A DNA stretch of 64,000 nucleotides from Chryseobacterium soldanellicola (GTDB taxonomy: Bacteria; Bacteroidota; Bacteroidia; Flavobacteriales; Weeksellaceae), in the NCBI RefSeq assembly GCF_900100115.1, contig NZ_FNKL01000004.1, positions 806,001 through 870,000 on the forward strand. Reading direction: 5' to 3'. This document shows positions 8,200-16,368 of the stretch, piece by piece. A model generated the notes under the pieces. That model ran no database searches and was not told the origin of the DNA. It saw only the letters and a list, made by a program, of their open reading frames with translations. A program made the translations under genes and the position numbers. Position 1 is the first letter of the stretch; each line of letters starts with the position of its first letter.

Positions 8200-9123
8200 A
8201 TGCACCTACAAATCAATCAAGCAAATATCGGGTACAACAAAATCTTAATTTCAAATGCAGATGCAACATTGAATTTAGGTGATGTATGCTTGTTGATTGG
8301 TAACAACGGGGTTGGCAAAACAACTTTAATTAAATCTATTTTACATCAAATTCCTTTATTAAGTGGAGAAATTTCTATCAACAATAAAAATATAAGAAAC
8401 CTTTCCGTTAAAGAAATTGCAGAAAACATTGCGGTTGTTTTTTCAAAATCAATTATTCCGCAGAATTATACGGTTGAAGATCTTATTTCTCTGGGAAAAT
8501 ATATTTATTATCCTTTTTATTTTGAGCTTAAAAAAGAAGACAGAGAAGAAGTTTCGGAGATTATTACCGAATTGGATTTAGATCAGTATAAACATACTTT
8601 ATTGAGAAATCTTTCAGACGGAAACCTGCAAAAAGCCTTTATCGGAAGGGCTTTGACACAAAACTCCCCTATCATTATTCTCGATGAACCGACAACGCAT
8701 TTGGATGAAAAAAATAAAATTATCATTCTTAAAACCCTCCGGAAATTAGCCAAAGAGCAAAATAAGCTGATTCTTTTTTCTTCCCACGACTGGCGCCTGG
8801 CAAAAGAGTTTGCAGATAAATTATGGTATGTAAAAGACAATCATTTATATTCGGGGATTGTTGAGGATGTTTTGCTTCAACATGACGAACTTACCAATGT
8901 TTTTTTGTTTGAAGTCAATGAAAAATTTGTTGCTCCAAAAATTTCAGCACCATTTATTTATAAAGAAATGCTGTATTCTCTTTTGCAAAAAAACTTCCAA
9001 AAAGACCTTTCTTCATTCCATTTTGAGTTCCAAAACAACTTTTGGATTATTTCTAATGATTCAGGAAAACAACAATGTGAATCTTTCGAAGAAATCATTT
9101 ATTTCGTTAAGAACATTCATTAA
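8200..9123 (+). CDS. ABC importer ATP-binding protein (FecE/BtuD type)
   Basis: 307 residues. Walker A GNNGVGKTT begins at residue 34, the signature is LSDGNLQKAFIGRAL (a variant of LSGGQ), Walker B is PIIILDEPTTHLD, and a switch-region SSHDWRL replaces the usual H-loop. It pairs with the FecCD-type permease 178 bp upstream. Residues from about 225 to 307 form an extra C-terminal region beyond the normal 250-260-residue ATPase; its role is unknown. The separation from the permease by repeats suggests either a long cotranscript or its own weak promoter. Confidence 0.87.
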   Translation: MHLQINQANIGYNKILISNADATLNLGDVCLLIGNNGVGKTTLIKSILHQIPLLSGEISINNKNIRNLSVKEIAENIAVVFSKSIIPQNYTVEDLISLGKYIYYPFYFELKKEDREEVSEIITELDLDQYKHTLLRNLSDGNLQKAFIGRALTQNSPIIILDEPTTHLDEKNKIIILKTLRKLAKEQNKLILFSSHDWRLAKEFADKLWYVKDNHLYSGIVEDVLLQHDELTNVFLFEVNEKFVAPKISAPFIYKEMLYSLLQKNFQKDLSSFHFEFQNNFWIISNDSGKQQCESFEEIIYFVKNIH

Positions 9124-9149
9124 TACTGAGGTTTCTTTACATATTTCAT

Positions 9150-9169
9150 ATACTATGCATGCATAGTAT
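9150..9169. promoter_or_regulatory. Perfect 20-bp palindrome, distal operator of the MarR-fad operon
   Basis: ATACTATGCA followed by its exact reverse complement TGCATAGTAT. A near-identical site lies at 9233-9252, 83 bp away centre to centre (about eight helical turns), just before the MarR-family gene. Autoregulatory binding is inferred from position and symmetry. Confidence 0.75.
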
Positions 9170-9232
9170 TATGCTTATCATACAATTTAATTATCTAGTT
9201 ATCAAGTTATTAACAAAATTTAACTTTAATAA

Positions 9233-9264
9233 ATACTATGCATGCATAATATTTACTAAATTTG
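9233..9264 (+). promoter_or_regulatory. Proximal MarR operator and overlapping promoter
   Basis: ATACTATGCA/TGCATAATAT (9233-9252) is a palindrome with one mismatch. It is followed at 9257-9264 by TAAATTTG, an exact match to the Bacteroidota -7 box TAnnTTTG. The operator covers the spacer and -33 position, so a bound regulator would block the polymerase. The ATG of the regulator gene is 22 bp further on. Confidence 0.72.
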
Positions 9265-9286
9265 ATAAAAACCATTACAGCTAAAA

Positions 9287-9739
9287 ATGATGGACAATAA
9301 CAAAGATAAAATAGAAAATGTAGATTTAATTTTAAAGCAGACCTGGTTGGCTGTTTCTAAAATGTATACAGATCTGGCTCAGGAGCATGATTCCACGGCG
9401 GTTCAGGCCCTTACTCTTCTTAAAATTGATCCCAAAGAAGGAACAAGAAGCACCAATTTAGGTCCTAAAATGGCGATCGAACCGACTTCTTTAACAAGAA
9501 TTATAAAACTTCTTGAAGACAACGGATATATCTATAAGGAAAAAACCACTACAGACAAACGTGAAGTGATTATTAAGCTTACAGATAAAGGCCTGAATTC
9601 CAGAAACATGTCTAAAGAAGTTGTCGTAAACTTCAATAAAAGGGTCATGGAAAAAATCTCGCCCGAAAAATTAGATACTTTTAAAGAAGTAATGGTTGAG
9701 ATCATGAAAATCGCTGTCGATTTAAACAATAAGAAATAA
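9287..9739 (+). CDS. MarR-family transcriptional regulator of the fad operon
   Basis: 150 residues with the winged-helix MarR layout. N-terminal dimerisation helices are followed by an HTH around residues 55-85 (NLGPKMAIEPTSLTRIIKLL), a wing with DKREVIIKLTDKG (about residues 90-105) and C-terminal helices. The double ATG at 9287/9290 leaves the exact start ambiguous by one codon. It is the first gene of an apparent operon with beta-oxidation enzymes, 21 bp before the FadN-like gene, and two palindromes lie upstream. The simplest model is a repressor released by fatty acyl-CoA or a fatty acid; the ligand is inferred from the neighbours. Confidence 0.87.
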   Translation: MMDNNKDKIENVDLILKQTWLAVSKMYTDLAQEHDSTAVQALTLLKIDPKEGTRSTNLGPKMAIEPTSLTRIIKLLEDNGYIYKEKTTTDKREVIIKLTDKGLNSRNMSKEVVVNFNKRVMEKISPEKLDTFKEVMVEIMKIAVDLNNKK

Positions 9740-9760
9740 TATAACAAATCAATAAATCAA

Positions 9761-12154
9761 ATGAAAAGAAGAATCAAACACGTTACAGTTCTTGGTTCAG
9801 GAATCATGGGAAGCGGTATTGCGGCTCACTTTGCCAACATTGGCGTAGAAGTTTCGCTTTTGGATATCGTTCCTTTTGAGCTTACTGAGGCTGAACAGAA
9901 AAAAGGTTTGACAAAAGATGATGAAGCGGTAAGAAACAGAATCGCTTCTGAAAATTTTGAAAAACTGAAAAAAGCAAGTCCGGCTCTACTCTATTCCCCA
10001 AAATTTGCAGATAGGATCAAAGTCGGAAACTTTGATGATGATTTACCAAAAATAAAAAATACAGATTGGATTATTGAGGTTGTAGTTGAAAGGCTTGACA
10101 TCAAAAAATCGGTTTACGAGAAAATCGAACAGTTCAGGAAACCTGGCACTTTAGTTTCTTCAAATACTTCGGGAATTCCTATTAATATGTTAGTAGAAGG
10201 AAGAAGTGATGATTTCAAACATTATTTTGCAGGAACGCATTTCTTTAATCCTGTAAGATATCTTCCTCTTTTAGAAATTATTCCTACCAACGATACAGCT
10301 CCGGAAGTTATTGATTTCTATATGAGTTATGGAGCAAAATTCTTGGGAAAAACAACCGTTTTAGCAAAAGATACGCCCGCGTTTATTGCGAATAGAATTG
10401 GGGTTTTCTCAATGATGGATTTACTTCACAACGTTCAAAAATTAGGATTAACAGTTTCCGAGGTTGATAAATTAACCGGTCCGGTAATCGGTCGTCCAAA
10501 ATCTGCGACGTTCAGAACAGCTGATGTTGTTGGTTTGGATACATTGGTGATGGTGGCGAATGGCGTTCGTAACAGCGGTGTTGAAGCTAATGATTTCAAT
10601 GATGTTTTTGCCCTTCCAGGTTACATCCAGAAAATGGTTGATAACAAATGGTTAGGTTCGAAAACTGAGCAAGGTTTCTATAAAAAAGTGAAAAATGCAG
10701 AAGGAAAATCTGAAATTCACGGATTAAATCTTGATACCTTAGATTACGAACTTCAAGGAAAATCTTCTTTCCCGACATTGGAATTAACTAAAAATATTGA
10801 CAAGCCGATTGACAGATTCAAAGTCTTAATTGGCGGAAAAGATAAAGCCGGAGAGCTTTACAGAAAGTCTTTAGGTGCATTATTCGCTTATGTTTCGCAC
10901 AAAGTTCCTGAAATTTCTGATGAAGTTTATAAAATCGATGATGCCATGAGAGCTGGTTTCGGTTGGGAAAACGGTCCATTTGAAATCTGGGATGCCGTTG
11001 GCGTTCAAAAAGGTATTGAATTGGCTAAAGATGCTGGTTATGAAGTTTCAGACTGGGTAAAAAATGTAGAGACTTTCTATAAAGTTAATGATGATGGGCA
11101 GACTATTTTCGTTGATAAGAATTCAGGAGAATACAACAAAATTCCGGGTCAGGATTCTTTCATTATTTTAGATAATATTAGAAAAAATAAAACGCTTTGG
11201 AGTAATTCAGGGGCTGCAATTGAAGATTTAGGCGACGGAATTATCAACTTTGAGATTCGTTCTAAAATGAATTCGCTTGGCGGCGAAGTTTTAGATGGAT
11301 TAAACAGAGCGATCGATTTAGCTGAAAAAGAATATGACGGTTTAGTGATCGGAAATCAAGGGACAAATTTCTCTGTTGGAGCTAATTTAGCGATGATTTT
11401 AATGATGGCTATCGAGCAGGATTGGGATGATTTGAATATGGCAATTGCCTATTTCCAAAAATCGATGATGAGAGTGCGTTACTCTTCTATTCCTGTTGTC
11501 GTTGCTCCTCACGGAATGACGCTTGGTGGCGGTTGCGAAATGACCATGCACGCAGACAGAGTGGTTGCAGCAGCAGAAACGTACATCGGATTGGTTGAAA
11601 CCGGAGTGGGAGTAATTCCCGGCGGTGGCGGAACGAAAGAATTAACATTGAGAACTTCAAGAGAATTCCACAGCGATGATGTTAAAAATAACAGACTTCG
11701 TGAAGCTTTCATGAATATCGCGATGGGTAAAGTAGCAACTTCTGCTTATGAAGCCTATGATATGGGAATCCTTGAAAAAGGAAAAGATATTGTTGCAGTT
11801 GATAAAAGAACCCAGATCATGACTGCAAAAATGTTGGCTAAAAGTTTGGCAGAACATGGTTATACTCAACCTATCGAGCAAAAAGTGAAAGTTTTGGGTA
11901 AAGATGCCTTGGGAATGTTCTACGTTGGAACTGACCAAATGTTAACCGGAAATTTCATCTCTGCCCACGACAAGAAAATTGCTGATAAGCTCGCGAATGT
12001 AATGGTCGGCGGAAATCTTTCTGAGCCAACGATCGTAACTGAACAATATCTATTGAATCTTGAAAGAGAAACTTTCTTACAGCTTTGTGGTGAAAGAAAA
12101 ACGTTGGAGAGAATTCAGTATATGTTACAAAACGGAAAACCTTTGAGAAATTAA
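9761..12154 (+). CDS. fadN: 3-hydroxyacyl-CoA dehydrogenase / enoyl-CoA hydratase fusion (FadN type)
   Basis: 797 residues. The NAD-binding GxGxxG motif is at residues 12-17 (GSGIMG) and the 3-hydroxyacyl-CoA dehydrogenase domains span about 5-390. The C-terminal half (about 480-720) is a crotonase-type hydratase with GANLAMILM, the oxyanion-loop GGGCEMTMHAD and the acidic VETGVGVIPGGGG. The dehydrogenase-first order and length resemble Bacillus FadN rather than E. coli FadB, where the hydratase comes first. It catalyses two consecutive steps of beta-oxidation. With the downstream thiolase and acyl-CoA dehydrogenase it reproduces a fadN-A-E order. Confidence 0.9.
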   Translation: MKRRIKHVTVLGSGIMGSGIAAHFANIGVEVSLLDIVPFELTEAEQKKGLTKDDEAVRNRIASENFEKLKKASPALLYSPKFADRIKVGNFDDDLPKIKNTDWIIEVVVERLDIKKSVYEKIEQFRKPGTLVSSNTSGIPINMLVEGRSDDFKHYFAGTHFFNPVRYLPLLEIIPTNDTAPEVIDFYMSYGAKFLGKTTVLAKDTPAFIANRIGVFSMMDLLHNVQKLGLTVSEVDKLTGPVIGRPKSATFRTADVVGLDTLVMVANGVRNSGVEANDFNDVFALPGYIQKMVDNKWLGSKTEQGFYKKVKNAEGKSEIHGLNLDTLDYELQGKSSFPTLELTKNIDKPIDRFKVLIGGKDKAGELYRKSLGALFAYVSHKVPEISDEVYKIDDAMRAGFGWENGPFEIWDAVGVQKGIELAKDAGYEVSDWVKNVETFYKVNDDGQTIFVDKNSGEYNKIPGQDSFIILDNIRKNKTLWSNSGAAIEDLGDGIINFEIRSKMNSLGGEVLDGLNRAIDLAEKEYDGLVIGNQGTNFSVGANLAMILMMAIEQDWDDLNMAIAYFQKSMMRVRYSSIPVVVAPHGMTLGGGCEMTMHADRVVAAAETYIGLVETGVGVIPGGGGTKELTLRTSREFHSDDVKNNRLREAFMNIAMGKVATSAYEAYDMGILEKGKDIVAVDKRTQIMTAKMLAKSLAEHGYTQPIEQKVKVLGKDALGMFYVGTDQMLTGNFISAHDKKIADKLANVMVGGNLSEPTIVTEQYLLNLERETFLQLCGERKTLERIQYMLQNGKPLRN

Positions 12155-12225
12155 CCGTCAGGTTTTTGAGCCACGAAGTGGCGAAACAACAATAGCATCG
12201 GGTAAAACCCGGTGTAAAAAATAAA
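12155..12225. repeat. Double-hairpin intergenic repeat between fadN and fadA
   Basis: Immediately after the fadN stop, GCCAC-gaa-GTGGC (12170-12182) is followed by CATCGGGT/ACCCGGTG (12196-12214, one G-T pair). There is no T run, so it is not a classical terminator. Processing, stability or a mobile short repeat are possible explanations. Confidence 0.65.
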
Positions 12226-12238
12226 AAAACAAATAAAA

Positions 12239-13420
12239 ATGTCAAAGACAGCATATATAGTAAAGGGTTTCAGAACTGCCGTTGGAAAAGCTCCAAAAGG
12301 AAGTTTAAGATTCACGAGACCCGACGTAATGGCGGCAACCGTAATTGAAAAATTAATGGCTGAGCTTCCGCAATTAGACAAAAACAGAATCGATGACCTT
12401 ATCGTAGGAAACGCAATGCCGGAAGCCGAACAAGGCTTGAACGTAGCCCGTTTGATCTCTTTAATGGGATTAAATACAGACAAAGTTCCCGGAGTTACCG
12501 TCAACAGATATTGTGCATCAGGAAGTGAGGCGATTGCGATTGCTTCTGCAAAAATTCAGGCAGGAATGGCTGATTGTATCATTGCAGGAGGTACAGAATC
12601 AATGTCTTACATTCCGATGGGTGGCTACAAACCGGTTCCAGAAACTGAAATTGCCAAAACAAACCCTGATTATTATTGGGGAATGGGCTACACGGCAGAG
12701 GAAGTTGCAAAGCAGTACAATATCACAAGAGAAGAACAGGATCAATTCGCTTTTGAATCTCATATGAAAGCTTTAAAAGCCAATCAGGAAGGTAAATTTG
12801 CCAATCAGATTGTTCCGATTCCTGTTGAGTATAATTTTTTGGATGAAAACCAGAAAATGCAGACTAAAAAGTTTGACTTTTCAGTTGATGAAGGTCCGAG
12901 AGCAGATACTTCTTTACAAGGTTTGGCTAAATTAAGACCAGTTTTCGCCAACGGAGGAAGCGTAACAGCCGGAAACTCTTCTCAAATGAGTGATGGAGCC
13001 GCTTTCGTAATGGTGATGAGCGAAGAAATGGTCAAAGAATTAGGATTGGAGCCTGAAGCAAGATTAGTAGCTTATGCAGCTGCAGGTCTTGAACCAAGAA
13101 TCATGGGAATGGGACCAATTTACGCTATTCCAAAGGCTTTAAAACAGGCTGGATTAGAATTAAAAGATATTGAATTAATCGAATTAAACGAAGCATTTGC
13201 CTCTCAATCTGTTGCTATTAAAAAAGAATTAGGCTTAAATCCTGATATTCTAAATGTAAACGGAGGTGCCATCGCTCTTGGTCACCCTCTTGGATGTACC
13301 GGAACAAAATTAACCGTTCAGCTTCTTGACGAAATGAGAAAACGCGGAAACAAATACGGAATGGTTTCTATGTGCGTAGGAACGGGACAAGGCGCAGCTT
13401 CAATTTTTGAGTTATTATAG
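12239..13420 (+). CDS. fadA: Acetyl-CoA C-acyltransferase (3-ketoacyl-CoA thiolase)
   Basis: 393 residues, the normal thiolase length. The nucleophilic cysteine is Cys92 in VNRYCASGSEA. The catalytic His sits in ALGHPLGCTG near residue 350 and the second cysteine in SMCVGTGQG near residue 380. It cleaves 3-ketoacyl-CoA with CoA, the last step of the beta-oxidation cycle. It follows fadN after an 84-bp gap that contains hairpins. The presence of hydratase/dehydrogenase and acyl-CoA dehydrogenase genes in the same operon argues for a degradative thiolase rather than an acetoacetyl-CoA synthesis enzyme. Confidence 0.92.
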   Translation: MSKTAYIVKGFRTAVGKAPKGSLRFTRPDVMAATVIEKLMAELPQLDKNRIDDLIVGNAMPEAEQGLNVARLISLMGLNTDKVPGVTVNRYCASGSEAIAIASAKIQAGMADCIIAGGTESMSYIPMGGYKPVPETEIAKTNPDYYWGMGYTAEEVAKQYNITREEQDQFAFESHMKALKANQEGKFANQIVPIPVEYNFLDENQKMQTKKFDFSVDEGPRADTSLQGLAKLRPVFANGGSVTAGNSSQMSDGAAFVMVMSEEMVKELGLEPEARLVAYAAAGLEPRIMGMGPIYAIPKALKQAGLELKDIELIELNEAFASQSVAIKKELGLNPDILNVNGGAIALGHPLGCTGTKLTVQLLDEMRKRGNKYGMVSMCVGTGQGAASIFELL

Positions 13421-13431
13421 ATAAAAAGAAC

Positions 13432-13839
13432 AAAGAATAAAGAGAAAAGACAGAGGTGAAACATAATTTTAAGAATTTAAATATTTGGAAATTAGCTATT
13501 GAATTGGCTAATGACGCTTATATTCTTACTGATTGTTTTCCTAAAAATGAAGAATTTGGATTAAAATCTCAACTTAGAAGATGTTCTGTTTCGGTTGCTT
13601 CAAATATTGCTGAAGGATCAAGCAGAAGTTCAAATAAAGATTTCAATCGATTTTTGGAAATAAGTCTTGGATCTCTTTACGAATTACAAACTCAAATTAT
13701 AATTTCTTCAAACAGAAGTTATTTTGATTTATCTAAACTTGAAAATATAGAAAATAAAATCACAGAATTACAGAGAATGATTTCTGGCTTTCAAAAAAAA
13801 CTAAAGTTGTAAGTCTTTATTCTTTTCTCTTTATTCTTT
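13432..13839. repeat. 19-bp perfect inverted repeat bracketing the four-helix-bundle gene
   Basis: Left arm 13432-13450 reads aaagaataaagagaaaaga. The exact reverse complement is at 13821-13839. The arms enclose the four-helix-bundle gene tightly: the start codon is 5 bp inside the left arm, and the stop is 8 bp before the right arm. This gives a cassette of about 408 bp between fadA and fadE. No transposase is present. Confidence 0.8.
13456..13812 (+). CDS. Four-helix-bundle protein (S23 / 23S rRNA intervening-sequence family)
   Basis: 118 residues, GTG start at 13456. It has the family pattern: an N-terminal FKNLNIWKLAIELANDAY helix, FGLKSQLRRCSVSVASNIAEG around residues 38-58, DFNRFLEISLGSLYELQTQI near 70-90, and a final charged helix. 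The family is known from ORFs inside 23S rRNA intervening sequences and as accessory proteins (Avd-like) of diversity-generating retroelements, but here neither an rRNA nor a reverse transcriptase is nearby. It interrupts the fad operon in the same orientation and is bounded by inverted repeats, so it looks inserted. Function is unknown. Confidence 0.88.
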   Translation: MKHNFKNLNIWKLAIELANDAYILTDCFPKNEEFGLKSQLRRCSVSVASNIAEGSSRSSNKDFNRFLEISLGSLYELQTQIIISSNRSYFDLSKLENIENKITELQRMISGFQKKLKL

Positions 13840-13859
13840 AAATCTAAAAAATTAAAACA

Positions 13860-15650
13860 ATGAGTGATACACTTAATAAAACATTAAAAGGCGGTGAGTT
13901 TTTAATTAAAGAAATTCCTGCTAATGAAATCTTCTCTTTGGAAGAACTTTCTGAAGAACAAAAAATGCTTCGTGATTCTGCAAAAGAATTTATTGACAGA
14001 GAAGTTGTTCCACAACATGATCGTTTTGAGAAAAAAGATTATGCCTTAACGGAAGAAACCATGCGCAAGCTGGGCGAAATGGGATTGCTAGGAATTACCG
14101 TTCCTGAAGAATACGGCGGTCTTGGAATGGGATTCGTCAGCACCATGTTGGCTTGTGATTATGTTTCAGGAGGAAACGGCTCATTAGCAACAGCTTACGG
14201 AGCTCATACAGGAATCGGAACCCTTCCGACACTTCTTTACGGAAGTGAAGAATTAAAAAAGAAATATCTTCCTGATTTAGCGACAGGAACAAAATTCGGA
14301 GCTTATTGCTTAACTGAGCCTGATGCCGGTTCTGATGCCAACTCAGGGAAAACAAGAGCAAAATTATCCGAAGACGGAAAACATTACATCATCAACGGAC
14401 AAAAAATGTGGATTTCAAACGCAGGTTTTGCAGATACTTTCACTTTGTTCGCTAAAATTGATGATGATAAAAATATCACTGGCTTCGTAATCAATCGTTC
14501 AGAACTTGAAAATCCGGAAAGTTTGACTTTCGGAGAGGAAGAGCATAAATTAGGAATCCGTTCTTCTTCTACACGTCAGGTTTTTTTCAATGATATGAAA
14601 ATTCCGGTAGAAAATATGCTGGGCGAAAGAAATAATGGTTTCAAAATCGCTTTAAATGCCCTGAACGTCGGTAGAATTAAATTAGCCGCCGCAAATCTTG
14701 ACGGACAAAGAAGAATTTTAAACCACTCAATTCAGTATGCAAACGAAAGAAAGCAGTTTGGAGTTTCAATCTCAACTTTCGGAGCAATCAGAAAGAAAAT
14801 TGCGGAAATGACAACCGGAGTTTTCGTAAGTGAAGCAGGTTCTTACCGTTTAGCAAAAAATGTTGAAGATAAAATTGCAGAATTGGTTGACGGCGGAACA
14901 GATCATCAACAGGCTGAATTAAAAGGAGTTGAAGAATTCGCAGTTGAAGCTTCTATCCTTAAAGTTTTTGTTTCTGATCTTACTCAAAAAACGGCTGATG
15001 AAGGAATTCAGATCTATGGCGGAATGGGATTCTCAGAAGATACACCAATGGAATCTGCATGGAGAGATGCCAGAATCGGAAGAATTTATGAAGGAACCAA
15101 CGAAATCAACAGACTTCTTGCTGTTGGAATGTTGATCAAAAGAGCAATGAAAGGAGAATTAGACTTATTATCTCCCGCAATGGCGATCAGCAAAGAATTA
15201 ATGGGAATTCCTTCATTTGAAGTTCCGGATTATTCTGAATTTATGAGCGAAGAGAAAGCAATTATCGCAAATCTTAAGAAAGTTTTCTTAATGGTTTCAG
15301 GTGCTGCTCTTCAAAAATATATGATGGATATTGAGAAACAGCAACATTTACTATTAAATGCTTCTGAAATTCTTAACCAGATCTATATGGCAGAATCTGC
15401 AATTTTAAGAGCTGAAAAACACTTCTCTGCTGATTCTGTGGAAGCTGCAATGGCTCAATTAAACCTTTATAAAGCTGTTGAGAAAATCACGGTAGCAGCT
15501 AAAGAGGGAATTATTTCTTTCGCGGAAGGTGACGAGCAGAGAATGATGCTTTCAGGATTAAGAAGATTCACAAAATACACAAACAATCCGAATGTGGTGG
15601 CATTAACTGAAAAAGTGGCGGCTCACTATATCGAAAAAGGACATTATTAG
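13860..15650 (+). CDS. fadE: Acyl-CoA dehydrogenase (FadE, Bacillus type)
   Basis: 596 residues, close to Bacillus FadE and longer than the usual 380-residue dehydrogenases because of a C-terminal helical extension (about 430-596). The flavin-binding motif YCLTEPDAGSDA is near residues 145-155, and the catalytic glutamate lies in RIYEGTNEINRLL near residue 415. It introduces the first double bond into acyl-CoA, passing electrons to an electron-transfer flavoprotein that is not encoded here. As the last gene of the operon it is followed by a strong terminator. Confidence 0.92.
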   Translation: MSDTLNKTLKGGEFLIKEIPANEIFSLEELSEEQKMLRDSAKEFIDREVVPQHDRFEKKDYALTEETMRKLGEMGLLGITVPEEYGGLGMGFVSTMLACDYVSGGNGSLATAYGAHTGIGTLPTLLYGSEELKKKYLPDLATGTKFGAYCLTEPDAGSDANSGKTRAKLSEDGKHYIINGQKMWISNAGFADTFTLFAKIDDDKNITGFVINRSELENPESLTFGEEEHKLGIRSSSTRQVFFNDMKIPVENMLGERNNGFKIALNALNVGRIKLAAANLDGQRRILNHSIQYANERKQFGVSISTFGAIRKKIAEMTTGVFVSEAGSYRLAKNVEDKIAELVDGGTDHQQAELKGVEEFAVEASILKVFVSDLTQKTADEGIQIYGGMGFSEDTPMESAWRDARIGRIYEGTNEINRLLAVGMLIKRAMKGELDLLSPAMAISKELMGIPSFEVPDYSEFMSEEKAIIANLKKVFLMVSGAALQKYMMDIEKQQHLLLNASEILNQIYMAESAILRAEKHFSADSVEAAMAQLNLYKAVEKITVAAKEGIISFAEGDEQRMMLSGLRRFTKYTNNPNVVALTEKVAAHYIEKGHY

Positions 15651-15676
15651 TCTTTTATATATATAAATTTGATTTC

Positions 15677-15706
15677 AAAAAACGTCTCATTTTGTGAGGC
15701 GTTTTT
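15677..15706 (+). terminator. Intrinsic terminator of the fad operon
   Basis: AAAAACGTCTCA (15678-15689) pairs with TGAGGCGTTTTT (15695-15706) with one G-T pair, followed by a T-rich stretch. It is 27 bp after the fadE stop. Confidence 0.87.
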
Positions 15707-15766
15707 ATTTAAAAGCTTTTAACGATGAAATTATCAGAGAAGTAATTGTACAATATAAGAAATGTT

Positions 15767-15847
15767 ATGGGAAAAAGCATAAAATCTGTGAAAATACTGC
15801 TCTGGGGTGCTTTTATAGAGGGTAAACAAATTAAAATTATTATTTAA
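15767..15847 (+). CDS. Candidate 26-residue small protein ahead of a terminator
   Basis: ATG at 15767, TAA at 15845-15847. The peptide begins MGKSIKSVKILLWGAFIEGK: a basic N-terminus and a short hydrophobic amphipathic core. The frame stands alone between the fad terminator and another hairpin that starts 10 bp after its stop. It is too short for coding statistics, and no clear promoter was found. It could be a chance frame. Confidence 0.3.
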   Translation: MGKSIKSVKILLWGAFIEGKQIKIII

Positions 15848-15854
15848 AATAATT

Positions 15855-15890
15855 CATAAAAAAGCCTCAAAGTTTTGGGGCATTTTTTAT
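15855..15890 (+). terminator. Hairpin terminator between fad operon and HD gene
   Basis: GCCTCAAA pairs with TTTGGGGC (one G-T pair), flanked by A and T runs, centred near 15872. It sits just before the HD-domain gene at 15915, so it ends a short upstream transcript or acts as an attenuator. Confidence 0.75.
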
Positions 15891-15914
15891 TTTTGTAATC
15901 TATTTTTAAATGGG

Positions 15915-16361
15915 ATGACAAAAGAAGAGCTATTGCATAAAGCAATAAAAATCGCAGATAAAGCGCATAAAGGTCAAACAGACAAATACCATGCTCCGTA
16001 TATCGCCCACGTGATGCGCGTGATGGAATATGGTAAAACAATGGATGAAAAAATCGTCGGCGTTCTACACGACGTGGTAGAAGATCATCCTACGGATTTT
16101 AGCCTTGATTATCTGAGAAGTGAAGGCTTTCCGGAGTATATTATTTTTGCGATCAGCTGCCTTACAAAATTCGATCCTGAAGAGGATTATGATGATTTCG
16201 TCAAAAGAACCGAACGTTCTCCCCTGGCCGTTGCCGTAAAGTTGAACGATCTTCGCGACAATATGGATCTGAGAAGAGTTCCCGGAGAATTAAGCCCTAA
16301 AGATATTAAAAGATTTAATAAATATTTAAAGGCTTATCATTATTTGATAGATAAATATTAA
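15915..16361 (+). CDS. HD-domain protein (RelA/SpoT-type hydrolase-like domain)
   Basis: 148 residues. The metal-binding His-Asp pair is visible in VLHDVVED near residue 51, with a preceding His in AHVMRV and a later KLNDLRDN that matches the last motif of RelA/SpoT HD domains. It contains only the hydrolase-like domain and no synthetase, TGS or ACT domain, like small alarmone hydrolases (MESH1-like) or uncharacterised HD phosphohydrolases. A role in (p)ppGpp or nucleotide hydrolysis is plausible but unproven. The M48 protease gene starts 7 bp downstream, so they are probably cotranscribed. Confidence 0.82.
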   Translation: MTKEELLHKAIKIADKAHKGQTDKYHAPYIAHVMRVMEYGKTMDEKIVGVLHDVVEDHPTDFSLDYLRSEGFPEYIIFAISCLTKFDPEEDYDDFVKRTERSPLAVAVKLNDLRDNMDLRRVPGELSPKDIKRFNKYLKAYHYLIDKY

Positions 16362-16368
16362 CAAAGCA

